Shown here one piece after another: positions 5,890 through 7,414 of a DNA stretch of 7,414 nucleotides. Position 1 is the first letter of the stretch. Each line of letters begins with the position of its first letter. The notes below the pieces were generated by a model. That model saw only the letters and a list, made by a program, of their open reading frames with translations. It had not been told where the DNA came from and made no database searches. Source of the stretch: an uncultured Leptolyngbya sp. (lineage in GTDB: Bacteria > Cyanobacteriota > Cyanobacteriia > Phormidesmidales > Phormidesmidaceae); NCBI GenBank assembly GCA_937899365.1, contig CALBPH010000392.1, positions 1 to 7,414 on the forward strand, written 5' to 3'. Both the position numbers and the translations under genes were made by a program.

Positions 5890-6667
5890 AGGAATTATCG
5901 CGAGTCCAAAAGGCAGGAAAGTCTCCTTGCTTCTTAACTGGAATGCCTGACACTGTGCTATCGGGCAATGCTTCCATCGTCTGAGGCAGTCGCTTAGACC
6001 CCTGCCAAAACTCCCGCAGCTCAGTTTTTGCAGGCACCTTTAGCATCTCCAGCGGCGCATAGTAAGCGTCTACTGGCGTAGGAGGCTGGTGTTCTAGCTG
6101 TAGTTCCGCTGACAGCGCCTGTCCCAATGGTGACTTTGCCAGCTCTTTTAACAGCTCCTCCCGCGACAGCCCCCGCAGCTCAAACAACAAAAACGGATCG
6201 TGATCTAGCTCCGCTGCCACCAGATAATACACCCCAGCAATGTGCTTGCAAGGGTTGCTGTAATCTGGACAAGAACAGCTGGTCTAAAAGTCTTTCCGAC
6301 TACCCGGTAACAGATTCAGATTTAGCTGCTTGAACGTATCTTCAATGTTGTCAGTAATCTCATTTAGCAATAACCGAGAGATCAGACTTGCTTTTGATGC
6401 AATTAGCGCCACCGCCGCTGACCACTTCGCCTTACTGATAGGCTGAAACTCAATGGTCGTAGAATAAAGCGGTTCTTTATATACCCCAAAATAAGGATTT
6501 ACAGAGCCCCGCACCTTCGCTGTGACTAGGCCATTGTCAATGTTAAAACTTTTGACCTTATTACCCTTGGCATAGGAGCGACCTCGACTCAGACGCCCAG
6601 AGTCCGTCAGTTGTTCGATTGCCTCAATAAATTTTTGTCCCCACCAAGTGCGGCTAAATTGGCTCAT
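5834..6667 (-). pseudogene. SWIM zinc-finger protein, split by an in-frame TAG
   Basis: Two open stretches (6667-6287 and 6283-5834) are in the same frame, separated only by TAG at 6284-6286. Read through, they give 277 codons, the size I expect for cyanobacterial SWIM proteins. The N-terminal part has RTWWGQKFIEAI, GRLSRGRSYAKG and KVRGSVNPYFGVYKEPLY. Directly after the stop come TSCSCPDYSNPCKH, with zinc ligands C131, C133, C140 and H142 (CxCx6CxH), then YYLVAAELDHDPFLLFELRG and a C-terminal FWTRDNSFIEAMETLYE. Codon 128 in relatives is, as I recall, lysine or glutamine, so one base change would explain the stop. The ATG is 5 nt after the helicase stop, and GGAG at 6676-6679 (8 nt before the ATG) overlaps that gene's end, implying translational coupling. 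A restart at the GTG at 6232 would lack the zinc ligands. The family role is nucleic-acid or protein binding alongside the SNF2 helicase. Alternatives are a sequencing error or programmed readthrough. Confidence 0.85.
6284..6286 (-). other. Premature amber codon in SWIM gene
   Basis: The context on the coding strand is GAC TTT TAG ACC AGC TGT. It is the only stop within the 277-codon SWIM frame, and the next codons encode the zinc-binding motif. The normal stop of the gene (5834-5836) is also TAG, so general amber suppression would also extend the protein past its end, as far as the next stop at 5633-5635. Confidence 0.85.
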
Positions 6668-6672
6668 TTTCC

Positions 6673-7414
6673 TTACTCCATGATCGCACTTTTATTCAAC
6701 GAAATTAGCTTTCTAAACGCATTATTATCTAGCTCCGTCAGCCACGACTCATCTGCCCCGACAATTGACCCGGCCAGTTTTTTCTTATCTTCGATCATCT
6801 CGTCAATGCGTTCCTCCAGGGTACCAGTGGCAACTAACTTGTGGACAAACACATTCTTTTTTAGACCAATGCGGAAGGCTCGATCGGTTGCTTGATCTTC
6901 GACCGATGGATTCCACCAGCGGTCGAAGTGGAACACATGATTAGCCTTGGTCAGGGTTATGCCTACGCCACCTGCTTTTAATGACAGGATAAACACTGAC
7001 GGTTCTGTTTCGGGATCTTGAAACTCGGCAATCATTGACTCACGCTTTTTTCGTGATGTGCCACCATGGAGATAGTAAGTATTGCAATGAAACGTTTGCC
7101 GGATATATTTTTCTAGGGCCGCCCCTAGCTCGGTAAATTGGGTAAAGACCAGCAGGCTATCGCGCTCCTCCATCGCTTCTTCTACCATTTCGGTAAGTCG
7201 GGTGAGCTTGTGCGATCGCAACGCCGTAAACTCACTCTCATCCTGCAAAAACTGCCTCGGATGGTTACACACCTGCTTAAGCTTAGTCAGCGTGGCTAAA
7301 ATCAGACCCTTCCGATGTATGCCCTCTGCCGACTCCAGCTGATGCTCCACATCCTTAACCACGGCCTCATAGAGGGACGCCTGCTCCTTGGTAAGGTTAC
7401 AGAACAGCTTTTGT
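6673..7414 (-). CDS. SNF2/Rad54-family helicase, C-terminal part (5' end outside window)
   Basis: The reading frame is open from the window edge at 7414 to the TAA at 6673-6675, giving 246 visible residues of the second helicase lobe. Visible in order: LTKEQASLYEAVV, LKQVCNHPRQF, LLVFTQFTELG, YYLHGGTSRKKRESMIAEFQ, motif V SLKAGGVGITLT, NHVFHFDRWWNPSVEDQATDRAFRIG (motif VI region, with the arginine finger) and the tail VATGTLEERIDEMIEDKKKLA. These are diagnostic of SWI2/SNF2 ATPases, which use ATP to translocate on double-stranded DNA; the ATP-binding lobe (Walker A, DEAH) lies outside the window. The residue after RAFRIG is leucine (CTA, 6862-6864), where the family almost always has glutamine. 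The gene is followed after 5 nt by the SWIM gene, forming an operon. The only start-like codon inside the window (GTG at 7362) is internal, not the true start. Exact cellular role unknown; DNA repair or chromosome processing is inferred from the family. Confidence 0.93.
   Translation of the reverse strand, partial: QKLFCNLTKEQASLYEAVVKDVEHQLESAEGIHRKGLILATLTKLKQVCNHPRQFLQDESEFTALRSHKLTRLTEMVEEAMEERDSLLVFTQFTELGAALEKYIRQTFHCNTYYLHGGTSRKKRESMIAEFQDPETEPSVFILSLKAGGVGITLTKANHVFHFDRWWNPSVEDQATDRAFRIGLKKNVFVHKLVATGTLEERIDEMIEDKKKLAGSIVGADESWLTELDNNAFRKLISLNKSAIME

Noticed and set aside
5834..6232. A separate small gene starting with GTG at 6232
   Set aside because: It is in the same frame as the upstream SWIM fragment and continues the same family protein; it is the 3' part of one interrupted gene.
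1..7414. CRISPR array, tRNA, rRNA or intact insertion sequence
   Set aside because: No spaced short identical repeats, no cloverleaf, no rRNA-like stretch and no transposase frame was seen on either strand.

Overview
The window is most likely from a cyanobacterium. Four copies of the octamer GCGATCGC (the cyanobacterial HIP1 palindrome) lie at 1053-1060, 4145-4152, 4928-4935 and 7212-7219. The SNF2 helicase plus SWIM zinc-finger pair at the right edge is an arrangement I associate with cyanobacteria. No rRNA, tRNA, CRISPR array, intact transposase or integrase is visible.

Layout. Positions 1-355 hold no gene I can support. Positions 356-3187 (minus) encode a large exported protein: a signal peptide, an N-terminal segment resembling the inverse-autotransporter (intimin/invasin, type Ve) beta-barrel, then a long acidic passenger of about 16 beta-helix coils with no lysine. 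Two related foldback repeats in the same orientation (263-332 and 3328-3402) bracket this gene. Positions 3188-4440 are a non-coding divergent intergenic region rich in inverted repeats, including two 85-nt copies of another foldback element (3791-3875 and 4319-4403). The second copy sits just upstream of the next gene. Positions 4441-5889 (plus) encode a secreted GH6 cellulase closest in memory to the bacterial Cel6B-type cellobiohydrolases. Its 3' end overlaps, tail to tail, a minus-strand operon of a SNF2-family helicase (6673 to beyond 7414, N-terminus outside the window) followed 5 nt later by a SWIM zinc-finger gene (6667-5834). The SWIM gene is split by one in-frame TAG directly before its zinc-binding CxC motif. 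The helicase also has an unusual leucine for glutamine in motif VI.

How they fit together. The beta-helix protein and the GH6 enzyme are both exported and divergently transcribed from a shared intergenic region, so a common cell-surface or extracellular-polysaccharide role is possible but is inference only. The SNF2/SWIM pair forms a separate, probably translationally coupled unit that looks as if it is decaying, or that carries two assembly errors. The most unusual items are the lysine-free surface protein bracketed by direct foldback repeats, the paired 85-nt hairpins with the same internal loop, and the amber-interrupted SWIM gene.
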